A DNA stretch of 64,000 bases from an uncultured Bacteroidales bacterium (GTDB lineage: Bacteria; Bacteroidota; Bacteroidia; Bacteroidales; UBA932): NCBI GenBank assembly GCA_944323445.1, contig CALUSM010000003.1:1-64000 (forward strand), given 5' to 3'. Made by a program: the position numbers and the translations under genes. The notes under the pieces were generated by a model. The model did no database searches and was not told where the DNA came from. It saw nothing but the letters and a program-made list of their open reading frames with translations. Below are positions 1 through 8,641 of the stretch, one piece after another. The number at the start of each line of letters is the position of its first letter. The first letter of the stretch is position 1.

Positions 1-2
1 GG

Positions 3-38
3 AAGGTGACGATGAAACGTCACTTTCGTCGGCACCTT
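3..38. repeat. 36-bp palindromic repeat, copy 1
   Basis: The arms AAGGTG and CACCTT enclose a GATGAAACG...CTTTCGTC inner stem. The unit is repeated at 109-144 with a single difference (GGTGAC here, GGTGCC there). It would form a stem-loop in RNA or single-stranded DNA. Confidence 0.75.
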
Positions 39-108
39 TTCGGAGGGGGCGTGGAGATATGCCTGTGAGAATGGCCTGCGGACGGGCTCGCACAGTTTCG
101 GGTACAGG

Positions 109-144
109 AAGGTGCCGATGAAACGTCACTTTCGTCGGCACCTT
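109..144. repeat. 36-bp palindromic repeat, copy 2
   Basis: AAGGTGCCGA (109-118) pairs perfectly with TCGGCACCTT (135-144), with a further GAAA/TTTC stem inside. It lies 106 bp from copy 1 in direct orientation. The two hairpins sit beyond the 3' end of era and could protect or terminate its transcript, although no T-run follows. Confidence 0.75.
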
Positions 145-216
145 CTGGAAGAAGTGAAAGGTGATGGCAAACGGAAAACGGATCCACAGCACCTATGGAG
201 GCACCGCGGCTATTCC

Positions 217-234
217 ACCCCTTCCAAAGGAGTG
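217..234. repeat. Short palindrome of the ACTCCTTCCGAAGGAGT family, degenerate copy
   Basis: Reads ACCCCTTCCAAAGGAGTG, differing at two positions from the copy at 8841-8858. It lies 20 bp before a perfect copy. Confidence 0.55.
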
Positions 235-254
235 AGGAAAATGCGCGAAAATCC

Positions 255-273
255 GACTCCTTCCGAAGGAGTC
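255..273. repeat. Short palindrome of the ACTCCTTCCGAAGGAGT family, perfect copy
   Basis: GACTCCTTC-C-GAAGGAGTC has 9-bp arms around a single base. The same 17-bp core occurs inside the reading frame at 8841-8857, so this is a dispersed element and not a terminator made for one gene. Confidence 0.7.
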
Positions 274-345
274 AGTGCGAAAGGCAAAAGCAGAACACCC
301 CTCTCCACGGAAAGGCTACGCGCAAAAGGCAAAAAAACTGCAGGA

Positions 346-1317
346 TCAATACCCGAAAGCGGCGAGCTTCCGCTTGTCGTCCCGCCAGTGGGGGTTGACC
401 TTGACATAGAGCTGCAGGAAGACTTTCTTCTGGAAGAAGTCCTCCATGTCGATGCGGGCCTGGGTGCCGACGCGCTTCAACGATGCTCCCCGGGCGCCGA
501 TGATGATGCCCTTCTGGGAGTCGCGCATGACGTTGATGACCGCCCGGATATCGTAGCGGTCAGCGTTCTCCTTGAACTCCTCGATGACCACCTCGGTGCA
601 GTAGGGAATCTCTTTGTCGTAGTTGGTGAGTATCTTCTCGCGGATGATCTCGGAGGCAAAGAAGCGGAGGTTGCGGTCGGTGAAGAAGTCCTTGTCGTAC
701 CAGGGCTCGCCCTCGGGCAGCAGCGACACTATACGTCCGAACACCGGCTCCAGCCCGAACTGTTCCAGAGCCGAGACCGCGAAGACTTCCGCATGGGGCA
801 CGGCGGCGGACCACTGCGCGGCCAGGGCGGCCACGGTCTGCTGGTCGCTCAGGTCGATCTTGTTGATGACGATGAGCACGGGGCAGTCCACACTGCACAG
901 CCGCTCGACGTATTCCCGGTTCTTGTCTCCCTTCTCCACCACGTCGGTGACGTAGAGGATGATGTCGGCGTCCCCGATGGCGGTGTTGACGTACTCCATC
1001 ATGGAGCGCTGGAGATTGTAGGCCGGCTTGAGGATTCCCGGAGTGTCGGAGTAGACTATCTGGTAGTCCTCTCCGTTGACAATGCCCATGATCCGGTGCC
1101 GGGTGGTCTGGGCTTTGGATGTGATGATGGAAAGGCGCTCCCCGACAAGGGCGTTCATCAGCGTGGACTTGCCCACGTTGGGGTTGCCTATGATGTTTAC
1201 GAAACCGGCACGGTGCGGACGCCCCTCCACTACAGGCTGAGCTGCGGCTGAGTCCACCGCGTCTGTCTGAGGAAGGGGCATCTCCGGCTGCATGGCTGCG
1301 GAAGTGCTGCTACTCAT
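346..1317 (-). CDS. era: GTPase Era, ribosome assembly factor
   Basis: Era binds the 3' end of 16S rRNA and helps 30S subunit maturation; it is essential in many bacteria. All family marks are visible: the P-loop GNPNVGKS at about residues 44-51, DTPG at 91-94 and NKID at 152-155. A C-terminal KH domain carries GIIIGARGASLKR near 270-282. At 323 residues it is about 20 longer than E. coli Era because of a polar N-terminal extension of some 35 residues. The ATG at 1317 overlaps the last 8 bases of rluB, so the two are co-transcribed and probably translationally coupled. Palindromic repeats lie beyond its stop codon. Confidence 0.97.
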   Translation of the reverse strand: MSSSTSAAMQPEMPLPQTDAVDSAAAQPVVEGRPHRAGFVNIIGNPNVGKSTLMNALVGERLSIITSKAQTTRHRIMGIVNGEDYQIVYSDTPGILKPAYNLQRSMMEYVNTAIGDADIILYVTDVVEKGDKNREYVERLCSVDCPVLIVINKIDLSDQQTVAALAAQWSAAVPHAEVFAVSALEQFGLEPVFGRIVSLLPEGEPWYDKDFFTDRNLRFFASEIIREKILTNYDKEIPYCTEVVIEEFKENADRYDIRAVINVMRDSQKGIIIGARGASLKRVGTQARIDMEDFFQKKVFLQLYVKVNPHWRDDKRKLAAFGY

Positions 1318-2596
1318 AGAAATTGAGTTTGAGCATGGTCACCTCCTCCTCGCTGAGGAATCTCCACTGGCCACGGCGCAGGTTTTTCTTGGTAAGTCCG
1401 GCAAAATACACTCTGTCGAGCTTGCGTACCCTGTAACCGAGGGCCTCGAACATACGGCGGACGATGCGGTTGCGGCCCGAATGGATCTCGATGCCCACGA
1501 TGCTGCGGTCATCTCCGTTGTAGGCCACCTCATCGGCGTATGCGGGACCGTCCTCAAGGTCCACGCCCTGTACGAGCCGGTCCATATCCTCGGGCTTGAG
1601 GTTCTTGTCGAGGGTCACCTGATATATCTTCTTCTTCTGGAAGGAAGGATGGGTCAGTTTCTCGGCGAGCTCCCCGTCGTTGGTCAGCAGCAGCACTCCG
1701 GTCGTGGACTTGTCCAGACGTCCTACGGGGAAAATGCGCTCGGGGCACATATCCCTGCTGATGAGCTGCATCACGTTCTTGTCGGCGTGGGGGTCGCTGG
1801 TGGTGGTCACGAAGTCCTTGGGCTTGTTGAGCAGGACGTAGACCTTCTTCTCGCCGCGCAGACGCTCTCCGTTGAAGCGGACGTCGTCCTCCGCGGGATT
1901 GACCTTCACTCCCATCTCGGTGACAACCTGTCCGTTGACGGTGACCAGACCGGCGGAGATGTACTCGTCGGCCTCGCGGCGGGAGCAGATGCCGGAGTTG
2001 GCGATAAACTTGTTGAGACGCACCATGCCGTCGTCCTCCTTCACCACTGCGGGTGTATGGGGCACACGGGGCTTCTCCATGCCGGGGTGCTCGGAGCGGA
2101 GACGGTGCTCGAAGCCGCGGCGCTCCTTAAACTGACGGTCGGGACGGTCTCCGCCAACGAAAGGCTTACCGCTCTTTCCGCGGAATCCCGGCTTGCCGCC
2201 GCCGAATCCGGACTTTCCTCCACGGAATCCGGGCTTGTCACCGCCGTGGAATCCCGATTTGTCCCCGCGGAATCCGGGTTTGTCACCGCCGCGGAAGGCA
2301 GGTCTGTCCCCACCCCGGAATCCTGGCTTGCCGGCTCCGTCCTGACGGCGTCCACCGTAACCGGGCCGGTCGCTGCGGAAGTCCTGTCTGTCATTGTCCC
2401 TGTGGAAATTCCCGCCATGCTGCCCGGGCTTTGAGAATCTGCCTTCGGGCCTTCCCTCTCCGTTTCTGTCGAAGGACCTGCGGGGTCTGAACGAGGGTCT
2501 CTCTCCGGAGGCCCTGTAATCTGAATGCTCTGTTTTCCTGTAGTCTGCGCGGTCCTGTCCCTCCCGGGTCTCTGACCGCCTGATGCGTGGTCTCAT
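1310..2596 (-). CDS. rluB: 23S rRNA pseudouridine synthase, RluB/RsuA family, with a low-complexity RGG-like N-terminus
   Basis: Isomerises uridine to pseudouridine in 23S rRNA, by family. The S4 RNA-binding domain starts near residue 191 (VRLNKFIANSGICSRREAD), and the catalytic motif GRLDKSTTG at 292-300 holds the active Asp295. The first 185 residues are a disordered, Gly/Arg/Asp/Phe-rich extension with tandem units such as GGDKPGFRG between residues 95 and 142, encoded by imperfect 24-27 bp DNA repeats at about 2170-2340. Such tails are common on Bacteroidota RluB proteins and probably add non-specific RNA binding. It leads an operon with era (8-bp overlap). Which rRNA position is modified cannot be read from sequence; RluB, RluE and RluF are close relatives. 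Confidence 0.92.
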   Translation of the reverse strand: MRPRIRRSETREGQDRADYRKTEHSDYRASGERPSFRPRRSFDRNGEGRPEGRFSKPGQHGGNFHRDNDRQDFRSDRPGYGGRRQDGAGKPGFRGGDRPAFRGGDKPGFRGDKSGFHGGDKPGFRGGKSGFGGGKPGFRGKSGKPFVGGDRPDRQFKERRGFEHRLRSEHPGMEKPRVPHTPAVVKEDDGMVRLNKFIANSGICSRREADEYISAGLVTVNGQVVTEMGVKVNPAEDDVRFNGERLRGEKKVYVLLNKPKDFVTTTSDPHADKNVMQLISRDMCPERIFPVGRLDKSTTGVLLLTNDGELAEKLTHPSFQKKKIYQVTLDKNLKPEDMDRLVQGVDLEDGPAYADEVAYNGDDRSIVGIEIHSGRNRIVRRMFEALGYRVRKLDRVYFAGLTKKNLRRGQWRFLSEEEVTMLKLNFYE

Positions 2597-2631
2597 GTCG
2601 ATAGCTGGCTGTTTTTATTGAATTTTGCCCG

Positions 2632-2639
2632 CAAAGGTA
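2632..2639 (-). promoter_or_regulatory. Candidate -7 box TACCTTTG for rluB-era
   Basis: On the minus strand the bases read TACCTTTG, matching the Bacteroidota TAnnTTTG box, 36 bp upstream of the rluB ATG. No clear -33 TTTG is seen at the usual spacing. Confidence 0.6.
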
Positions 2640-2698
2640 TGTCAATCGAAGATAATTTCCTATTTTTACAACATCATTTTCTAAAACGTGTGAAAGTC

Positions 2699-3970
2699 AT
2701 GAAGAGGAGAACATCTGCCACCCCCCGCCGCAACCGCCGCCTCACCCTCGCCGCCGAGAACATCGACATGGCGCTGAGGGCCGTCAGGTCCAACAGACTC
2801 AGGTCATCCCTGACCATTGCCATCATTGCCCTGGGGATCACCTCCCTGGTGGGCATCCTCACCGCCGTCGACTCGATGGACGCCACCCTCAGGGACGCCT
2901 ACAGCCGCATGGGCGCCGGCATCATCAACATCCGCTCGCTCTACTCGATGCCCGCCGACATGCGCCGCATCCGCAATTCCCGCGAGATATCCCGGGCCCA
3001 GGCCGAGCGCTTCACCGACTACTACCGCGCCCCCGCGACAGTCACCATCTTCACCACCGTCCTCTCCGGCACCAGGGCCGAGGCAGGACAGAAGCGCACC
3101 AATCCCACGACCGACGTCATCGCCACCGACGGCAACTATATGAAGTACAATATGCTGGAACTCTCCTCCGGCCGCAGTCTATCGGCAGCCGACGTGGAGG
3201 GAGGCCGGTTCTATTGTGTCATAGGGGACAATGTGGCCCGCACCCTCTTCGAAGCGCAGGAGGACCCCGTAGGCCAGACGGTGCATATCTCGGGACGCAG
3301 CTATATTATAATAGGAGTGGCGGCACCCGTCGGGAACAATGCCGGGGGCAGCATGGACGGAAGCATCCTGGTACCATATACCAATGCCCTGGCCAACCTC
3401 GCCACCTCCACCCCCGATTTCACGATAGGCATCCTCCCGGACCCTTCGGTAAGTCCGGAAACCGCTGCCACCGAGGCGGAAATGACCTTCCGGGCAGTGA
3501 GGCGGCTCGCCCCCTTCGACGACGCTGACTTCCGCATCACCCGCAGCGAGGCGGTCATCGAAGAGCTCAACTCCACGATGCGCACCCTCACGATAGCCGC
3601 CATCGTCATCGGCCTGGTCACCCTGACCGGAGCGGCAGTAGGCCTGATGAACATCATGCTGGTATCCGTCCGCGAGCGCACCCGGGAGATAGGCACGCGC
3701 AAGGCCCTGGGAGCCGCCTCGAAACGCATCAAGGCACAGTTCCTGACGGAATCGGTAATCATCGGCCAGACCGGCGGCCTGATAGGCATCGTCGCTGGCA
3801 TCCTCATAGGCAACATCATCGCCGCTGTCATGCAGGCCTCCTTCGTCATCCCCTGGCTCTGGATGCTCCTGGCCATCGCCCTCTGCATGGCCGTCGGCAT
3901 CCTCTCGGGCTACATCCCCGCCAAACGCGCCGCCGCCCTCGATCCTATCGAGTGCCTGCGGTATGAGTAG
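2699..3970 (+). CDS. ABC transporter permease, FtsX/MacB type
   Basis: A 423-residue integral membrane protein with the MacB/LolC layout. One N-terminal membrane helix (SSLTIAIIALGITSLVGIL) is followed by a large periplasmic domain of roughly 250 residues and three C-terminal helices (from TIAAIVIGLVTLTGAAVGLM on). The motif VRERTREIGTRKALGA is diagnostic of this permease family, which drives periplasmic mechanotransmission (efflux, lipoprotein or peptide export) rather than import. I take the ATG at 2699 because residues before it (from 2618) lack family character and overlap the rluB promoter region. No ATPase or periplasmic adaptor gene is adjacent, so the partner must be encoded elsewhere. 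Substrate unknown. Confidence 0.9.
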   Translation: MKRRTSATPRRNRRLTLAAENIDMALRAVRSNRLRSSLTIAIIALGITSLVGILTAVDSMDATLRDAYSRMGAGIINIRSLYSMPADMRRIRNSREISRAQAERFTDYYRAPATVTIFTTVLSGTRAEAGQKRTNPTTDVIATDGNYMKYNMLELSSGRSLSAADVEGGRFYCVIGDNVARTLFEAQEDPVGQTVHISGRSYIIIGVAAPVGNNAGGSMDGSILVPYTNALANLATSTPDFTIGILPDPSVSPETAATEAEMTFRAVRRLAPFDDADFRITRSEAVIEELNSTMRTLTIAAIVIGLVTLTGAAVGLMNIMLVSVRERTREIGTRKALGAASKRIKAQFLTESVIIGQTGGLIGIVAGILIGNIIAAVMQASFVIPWLWMLLAIALCMAVGILSGYIPAKRAAALDPIECLRYE

Positions 3971-3986
3971 CGGTCCGAAATTTTAT

Positions 3987-4134
3987 CGGGGAGCGAATTA
4001 TTTTGCATCACACTGTTATTCAGTACTTTATAAATCAACTTGCTCCCGAGAGCTAGTTAAAAAGGCGTCATGGGAGCAGGTGAAAGTACTAACACACTTA
4101 TTATCAGGTCTTAAGCTACACCATGCACTCCCCG
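3987..4134. repeat. 148-bp imperfect palindrome of unknown nature in a convergent gap
   Basis: The outer arms CGGGGAG (3987-3993) and CTCCCCG (4128-4134) are complementary. Further in, AGTACTTT (4022-4029) pairs with AAAGTACT (4083-4090), and ACTTGCTCCC (4038-4047) with GGGAGCAGGT (4072-4081, one G-U). The arms are interrupted by bulges. No reading frame is supported. It could be a structured RNA, a long terminator-like structure for the convergent flanking genes, or a decayed miniature element. Confidence 0.5.
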
Positions 4135-4216
4135 GCAAAATTTCGTTATCGCCGGTCGGGAAGTAGTCTAATGAGATTTGGTCGTTTTTTTGGGGGAGAA
4201 ACAGCGCGATGAACGG

Positions 4217-5245
4217 TCAAAGCAGCGCGAGCAGCGCATCGACATCGGCCTCCGTAGTGGCCCAGTCGGTGACGAAGCGTATGGCGCTGCGGCGGTCGTC
4301 GAGGTGTTCCCAGAGGGAGAAGGTGGCCTGGCCGCGGAGGCGGTCCACCACAGAATCGTCGACGATGACGAAGAGCTGGTTGGTCTTGGGCGGGGCGTAG
4401 AAGGTATAGCCCTTGGAGGAAAGGCCGGCGGCGAGGCGGTCGGCGGCGGAGAGGGCCACCTTGCCCACGCGCTCGTAGAGGCCGTCGGTGAAGAGGGTGT
4501 CGAACTGGACTCCGAGCAGACGTCCCTTGGCCAGGAGGGCACCGCGCTGCTTGATGAGCGAGAAGAGGTTGCCTACCAGACCGGGGCGGGGCACGACAAG
4601 GGCTTCTCCGAAGAGGGCGCCGCACTTGGTGCCGCCGATGTAGAACATGTCGCAGAGAGAAGCGATATCCCTCAACGACACATCATTGCGGTCGGAGGCG
4701 AGGGCATATGCCAGGCGGGCGCCGTCCAGATACAGCGGGATGCGGTACTCATGGCAGACACCGGCCATCTCCCGGAGCTCAGCCAAGGAGTACAGACCGC
4801 CCTGCTCGGTGGGATGGGTGACATAGACCATGCCGGGCTCGACCATGTGGGCATAGTTCTCGTCGGCCCAGTAGGCCCGCAGATATTCCCGGACCTCAGA
4901 AGCCCGCAGCTTGCCTCCGTCGTGGGCGGGCAGAGCCAGGACCTTGTGCCCGGTGGCCTCGACGGCTCCCGACTCGTGATGGTTGATGTGGCCGGAGACG
5001 GGCGAGATGACGCCCTGGCAGTGACGGAGGACGGCACAGGCGGCGAGGGCATTGACCTGGGTGCCTCCTATCAGCAGATGGATCTGGGCCTCGGGACAGC
5101 CGCAGGCCACGCGGATTTTCTCCACGGCGGCGGCAGTATAGGGGTCGTCTCCATAACCGAGGGTCTGTTCCATATTGGTGCGGACCAGTGCCTGCATCAC
5201 TTCCGGGCAGGCTCCCCGCATGTAGTCGTTTTCAAAATTGAGCAT
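4217..5245 (-). CDS. ltaE: PLP-dependent low-specificity threonine aldolase (beta-eliminating lyase fold)
   Basis: Cleaves L-threonine or L-allo-threonine to glycine and acetaldehyde with pyridoxal phosphate. The fold-type I marks are present: GGTQVNALA in the cofactor-binding region, SGHINHHESGAVEATGHK, the aspartate in YLDGARLAYAL and the Schiff-base lysine in YIGGTKCGALFGE. At 342 residues it has the usual length. Its start lies 18 bp after the recJ stop on the same strand, so the two are probably co-transcribed although metabolically unrelated. Stereospecificity (L-allo versus L-threonine) cannot be decided here; a related beta-eliminating lyase is the main alternative. Confidence 0.88.
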   Translation of the reverse strand: MLNFENDYMRGACPEVMQALVRTNMEQTLGYGDDPYTAAAVEKIRVACGCPEAQIHLLIGGTQVNALAACAVLRHCQGVISPVSGHINHHESGAVEATGHKVLALPAHDGGKLRASEVREYLRAYWADENYAHMVEPGMVYVTHPTEQGGLYSLAELREMAGVCHEYRIPLYLDGARLAYALASDRNDVSLRDIASLCDMFYIGGTKCGALFGEALVVPRPGLVGNLFSLIKQRGALLAKGRLLGVQFDTLFTDGLYERVGKVALSAADRLAAGLSSKGYTFYAPPKTNQLFVIVDDSVVDRLRGQATFSLWEHLDDRRSAIRFVTDWATTEADVDALLALL

Positions 5246-5263
5246 GTTGCCTCCTGTATTGTC

Positions 5264-6994
5264 CTAGAATAGTTCTTTCTTGCGTATATCCTTGACCCGC
5301 AGCTGGATGTTGGCGATACCGCGGTAGTAGTTCTCTGCTATCGAGTAGCAGATGTCCACCGGATTGCCGGCGTGCAGGTGCTCGAAGTGCTCGGCACGGT
5401 TGAAGGCTATCGCCGAGATATGACGGTAAGGCTCGTCCTCCTGTATAAGTTCCAGCTTCATGTGACCGTTCTCGGAGCCTACGAGACGGCCGTTGCCGTT
5501 GTCATAGACGTTCTCGGTGATGAATACCGGCGAAAGGTTCCCGGGGCCGAAGGGCTGGAACTGCTTGAGTATCCTGAAGAATTTCGGAGTGATCTGCTTG
5601 AAGTCCAGATAGGTGTCGATGGTCACCACTGGAGTGAGGATGTCCTCGGTAATCTTGGTCGCGACGACCCGCTCGAACTTCTCCGCGAAGGATTTGAGGT
5701 TCTCCTGCTTGAGGGTGAGACCCGCCGCGTACATGTGACCTCCGAAATTTTCCAGATATTCCGAGCATTCCTCTATCGCCTCATAGAGGTCGAAGCCGGC
5801 GATACTGCGGGCCGAGCCGGTAATGAAGCCGTTGGACTCCGTGAGGACGATCGTGGGACGGTAGAACGCCTCCACGAGCCTTGAGGCCACGATGCCGACC
5901 ACTCCCTTGTGCCACTTGGGATTGAACACGACGGTGGACTTGCGCAGGGGATAGTCCTTGGAGCGCTTGACGGTCTCTATCGCCTCGCGGGTAATCTCCT
6001 TGTCCACGCTCTTGCGCTCCTTGTTGTGGGTGTCGATGGCCTTGCCGATGCTCTGGGCCTCGTCGTCATTGCGGCAGACGAGGAGATGGACGGCGGTGCG
6101 GCCCGACTCCATGCGGCCTGCGGCATTGATCCTGGGGCCTATCTTGAATACTATGTCGTCGATGGTGATCTTGTGGTTCTCCAGGCCGGAGAGCTTGATG
6201 ATGGAGAGCAGGCCCTTGCTCGGAGAGGTGTTGAGCCGCTCGAGGCCGTAGTAGGCCAGGATACGGTTCTCACCGGTCATGGAGACCAGGTCTGCGGCAA
6301 TGCTGACGGCCACCAGGTCAAGGAAGGACTCCACCCATGCGAAGGGCAGTCCCTTGCGGAGGGCGTAGGCCTGGACGAGCTTGAAGCCGACTCCGCAGCC
6401 GGAGAGGTCGTCGAAGGGATAGCTGCAGTCGTGCCGCTTGGGGTCGAGGATGGCGGCGGCGGCGGGCAGGGTCTCGTCCGGCAGATGGTGGTCGCAGATG
6501 ATGATGTCGATGCCCTTATCCTTGGCATAGCGGACCTTCTCCACGGCCTTGATGCCGCAGTCGAGGGAGATGATCAGGGTGTAGCCGTTCTCCCAGGCCC
6601 AGTCTATGCCCTTGTAGGAGATGCCGTAGCCCTCGTCGTAGCGGTCGGGAATGTAGTATTCGACGTTGGGGTTGAAATTTCGTATGAAGGTGTACATCAG
6701 GGCTACAGCCGTGGTACCGTCCACGTCGTAGTCTCCGTATATCATGACCCTTTCCTCCTCGGCGATAGCCTTCTCGAGCCGGTCTACAGCCCTGTCCATA
6801 TCTTTCATCAGGAAGGGGTCGTGGAGCTTGGAGAGGTCGGGCTTGAAGAACTCGCGGGCCCGGTCGGCGGTGGTGATGCCGCGCTGTACCAGGAGGTTGG
6901 CGAGAACCTGGTCGATGCCCAGCTCGGAGGAGAGGGCGCGGACCAGAGCGGGGTTGCCCTGTTCTTTAACTATCCATTTTTTTTCGATTGACAT
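5264..6994 (-). CDS. recJ: Single-stranded-DNA-specific exonuclease RecJ
   Basis: A 5'-3' single-strand exonuclease used in recombination and mismatch or excision repair. It carries the DHH-superfamily motifs YGDYDVDGTTA (about residues 86-96) and CDHHLPDE (166-173), which hold the metal ligands, and the DHHA1 motif GGHMYAAGL further on. An OB-like C-terminal part follows. Its 576 residues match the family. It is the first gene of a likely recJ-ltaE unit. A TAAATTTG box lies only 6-13 bp upstream of the ATG, which is very short; if it is the promoter, the message would be nearly leaderless. Confidence 0.96.
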   Translation of the reverse strand: MSIEKKWIVKEQGNPALVRALSSELGIDQVLANLLVQRGITTADRAREFFKPDLSKLHDPFLMKDMDRAVDRLEKAIAEEERVMIYGDYDVDGTTAVALMYTFIRNFNPNVEYYIPDRYDEGYGISYKGIDWAWENGYTLIISLDCGIKAVEKVRYAKDKGIDIIICDHHLPDETLPAAAAILDPKRHDCSYPFDDLSGCGVGFKLVQAYALRKGLPFAWVESFLDLVAVSIAADLVSMTGENRILAYYGLERLNTSPSKGLLSIIKLSGLENHKITIDDIVFKIGPRINAAGRMESGRTAVHLLVCRNDDEAQSIGKAIDTHNKERKSVDKEITREAIETVKRSKDYPLRKSTVVFNPKWHKGVVGIVASRLVEAFYRPTIVLTESNGFITGSARSIAGFDLYEAIEECSEYLENFGGHMYAAGLTLKQENLKSFAEKFERVVATKITEDILTPVVTIDTYLDFKQITPKFFRILKQFQPFGPGNLSPVFITENVYDNGNGRLVGSENGHMKLELIQEDEPYRHISAIAFNRAEHFEHLHAGNPVDICYSIAENYYRGIANIQLRVKDIRKKELF

Positions 6995-6999
6995 GAGCG

Positions 7000-7007
7000 C
7001 AAATTTA
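7000..7007 (-). promoter_or_regulatory. Candidate -7 box TAAATTTG for recJ
   Basis: Minus-strand TAAATTTG matches TAnnTTTG and lies immediately upstream of the recJ ATG (6994), in the divergent recJ/lysS gap. The closeness to the start codon lowers confidence. Confidence 0.4.
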
Positions 7008-7050
7008 CAAAATTTATCGAATGGTGCGGAAGTTGTTTGAAATACTTTCT

Positions 7051-7058
7051 TAAATTTG
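7051..7058 (+). promoter_or_regulatory. Candidate -7 box TAAATTTG for lysS
   Basis: Plus-strand TAAATTTG lies 23 bp before the lysS ATG. A TTG/TTTG tract at 7033-7039 is upstream but closer than the usual 19-base spacer. Confidence 0.55.
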
Positions 7059-7081
7059 CCGATTGAACTAATAACGACAAG

Positions 7082-8641
7082 ATGGAAAATATAGAACTGA
7101 ACGAACAGGAGCAGAACCGCCGTGACGCGGTCACCAAGCTCCGCGAGTTAGGGATAGAGCCTTATCCCGCAGCACTTTTCGAAGTCAATACCACCTCAAC
7201 CGAGATAAAGGAGAAATACGATCCGGAGAAGTGCCCCTTCCCTGAGATATCCATCGCCGGCAGAATGATGAGCCGCCGTATCATGGGCGCCGCCTCGTTC
7301 ATCGAGCTGCAGGACTCCGAAGGCAGGATTCAGGTCTATATCAAGCGCGACGAGATCTGCCCCGGCGAGGACAAGACCATGTACAACACCGTCTTCAAGA
7401 AGCTCCTCGACATCGGCGACTTCGTGGGCATCAAGGGCTACGCCTTCATCACCCAGACCGGCCAGCTCTCCATCCACGCCAAGAGCCTGACCGTCCTCTC
7501 CAAGTCCCTGAGGGTACTCCCGATAGTCAAGGAGAAGGAGGGCGAGGTCTACGACGCATTCTCCGACCCCGAGCTCCGCTACCGCATGAGGTACGTGGAC
7601 TTAGTGGTCAATCCCCAGGTAAAGGACGTCTTCGTCAAGAGGACCCGCATCATACAGACCATGAGGGAGTACTTCAACTCCTTCGGCTACATGGAGGTCG
7701 AGACCCCCATCCTCCAGCCCATTCCCGGAGGCGCCAACGCCAGGCCCTTCATCACCCACCACAACGCCCTGGACATCCCCCTGTACCTGCGTATCGCCAA
7801 CGAGCTCTACCTCAAGAGGCTGATCGTCGGAGGCTTCGCCGGCGTCTACGAGTTCGCCAAGGACTTCCGCAACGAGGGCATGGACAAGTCCCATAACCCT
7901 GAGTTCACCTGCATGGAGATCTACGTGGCCTACAAGGACTACATCTGGATGATGGAGTTCGTGGAGAACCTCCTCGAGAAAGTGGCTGTGGCCGTCAACG
8001 GCAGGACCAATATCACCATCGGCGGAAACGAGATAGAGTTCCGCAAGCCCTACCGCCGCCTGCCCATGCTCGAGGCCATCAGGGAGTACGCCGGAGTGGA
8101 TGTGCGCGGCATGGACGAGGAGGCCCTGCGCAAGGTATGCGCCGACCTGCACATCGAGGTGGACAACACCATGGGCGTAGGCAAGCTCATCGACGCCATC
8201 TTCGGCGAGTACTGCGAGAAGCATCTGATCCAACCCACCTTCATCACCGACTACCCCTGGGAGACCTCGCCCCTGACCAAGCGTCACCGCAGCGATCCCT
8301 CCCTCACCGAGCGCTTCGAGCTCTTCGTGAACGGCAAGGAACTGGCCAACGCCTACAGCGAGCTCAACGACCCCATCGACCAGCTTTACCGCTTCAAGGA
8401 GCAGCTCAAGCTCAAGGACAAGGGCGACGACGAGGCGATGTACATCGACATGGACTTCGTCCGCGCCCTCGAGTACGGCATGCCCCCGACATCAGGCCTC
8501 GGCATGGGCATCGACCGCCTCACCATGTTCATGACCGGAGCGCCTTCCATCCAGGACGTGCTCTTCTTCCCGCAGATGCGTCCCGAGAAGAAGCCCGCCG
8601 CCCAGGACAATACCGAAGCATCCACGGCAAATGAAAAATAA
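7082..8641 (+). CDS. lysS: Lysyl-tRNA synthetase, class II
   Basis: Charges tRNA(Lys) with lysine. The N-terminal OB-fold anticodon-binding domain ([19 protein letters not shown]) is followed by the class II catalytic core, with motif 2 [14 protein letters not shown] near residues 262-275 and motif 3 [12 protein letters not shown] near 472-483. Length is 519 residues, with a short non-conserved tail rich in Ala, Glu and Thr after the conserved [11 protein letters not shown]. The ATG at 7082 gives the expected N-terminus. Its last 11 bases overlap the start of the downstream RNA methyltransferase gene, suggesting coupled translation. Confidence 0.97.
   Translation: MENIELNEQEQNRRDAVTKLRELGIEPYPAALFEVNTTSTEIKEKYDPEKCPFPEISIAGRMMSRRIMGAASFIELQDSEGRIQVYIKRDEICPGEDKTMYNTVFKKLLDIGDFVGIKGYAFITQTGQLSIHAKSLTVLSKSLRVLPIVKEKEGEVYDAFSDPELRYRMRYVDLVVNPQVKDVFVKRTRIIQTMREYFNSFGYMEVETPILQPIPGGANARPFITHHNALDIPLYLRIANELYLKRLIVGGFAGVYEFAKDFRNEGMDKSHNPEFTCMEIYVAYKDYIWMMEFVENLLEKVAVAVNGRTNITIGGNEIEFRKPYRRLPMLEAIREYAGVDVRGMDEEALRKVCADLHIEVDNTMGVGKLIDAIFGEYCEKHLIQPTFITDYPWETSPLTKRHRSDPSLTERFELFVNGKELANAYSELNDPIDQLYRFKEQLKLKDKGDDEAMYIDMDFVRALEYGMPPTSGLGMGIDRLTMFMTGAPSIQDVLFFPQMRPEKKPAAQDNTEASTANEK

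Larger units (their letters stand above)
1..345. other. Non-coding stretch rich in palindromic repeats, downstream of era
   Basis: No convincing gene is seen in these 345 bases. Long open frames that cross it are antisense shadows of era and have no recognisable protein features. It holds two near-identical 36-bp hairpin-forming repeats (3-38 and 109-144) and two copies of a shorter palindrome (217-234 and 255-273) that recurs inside the methyltransferase gene at 8841. The left end may be the tail of intergenic DNA belonging to a gene outside the window. Confidence 0.6.

Noticed and set aside
1-345. CRISPR array at the left edge
   Set aside because: Only two 36-bp repeats separated by 70 bp, both palindromic along their whole length, with no cas genes or regular spacers.
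112-1251. Long plus-strand open frame over era (and similar antisense frames over rluB, purA, rpoB, rpoC and both susC genes)
   Set aside because: High GC and strong codon bias create long antisense frames; the translations are repetitive, lack domains, and lie opposite clearly conserved genes.
2618-2698. Earlier start codon for the permease at 2618
   Set aside because: The extra 27 residues have no family resemblance and overlap the region of the divergent rluB promoter; ATG 2699 gives the usual short cytoplasmic N-terminus.
3987-4134. Integron attC site
   Set aside because: The palindrome has the right size but lacks recognisable RYYYAAC/GTTRRRY end motifs, and no integron integrase or cassette array is present.
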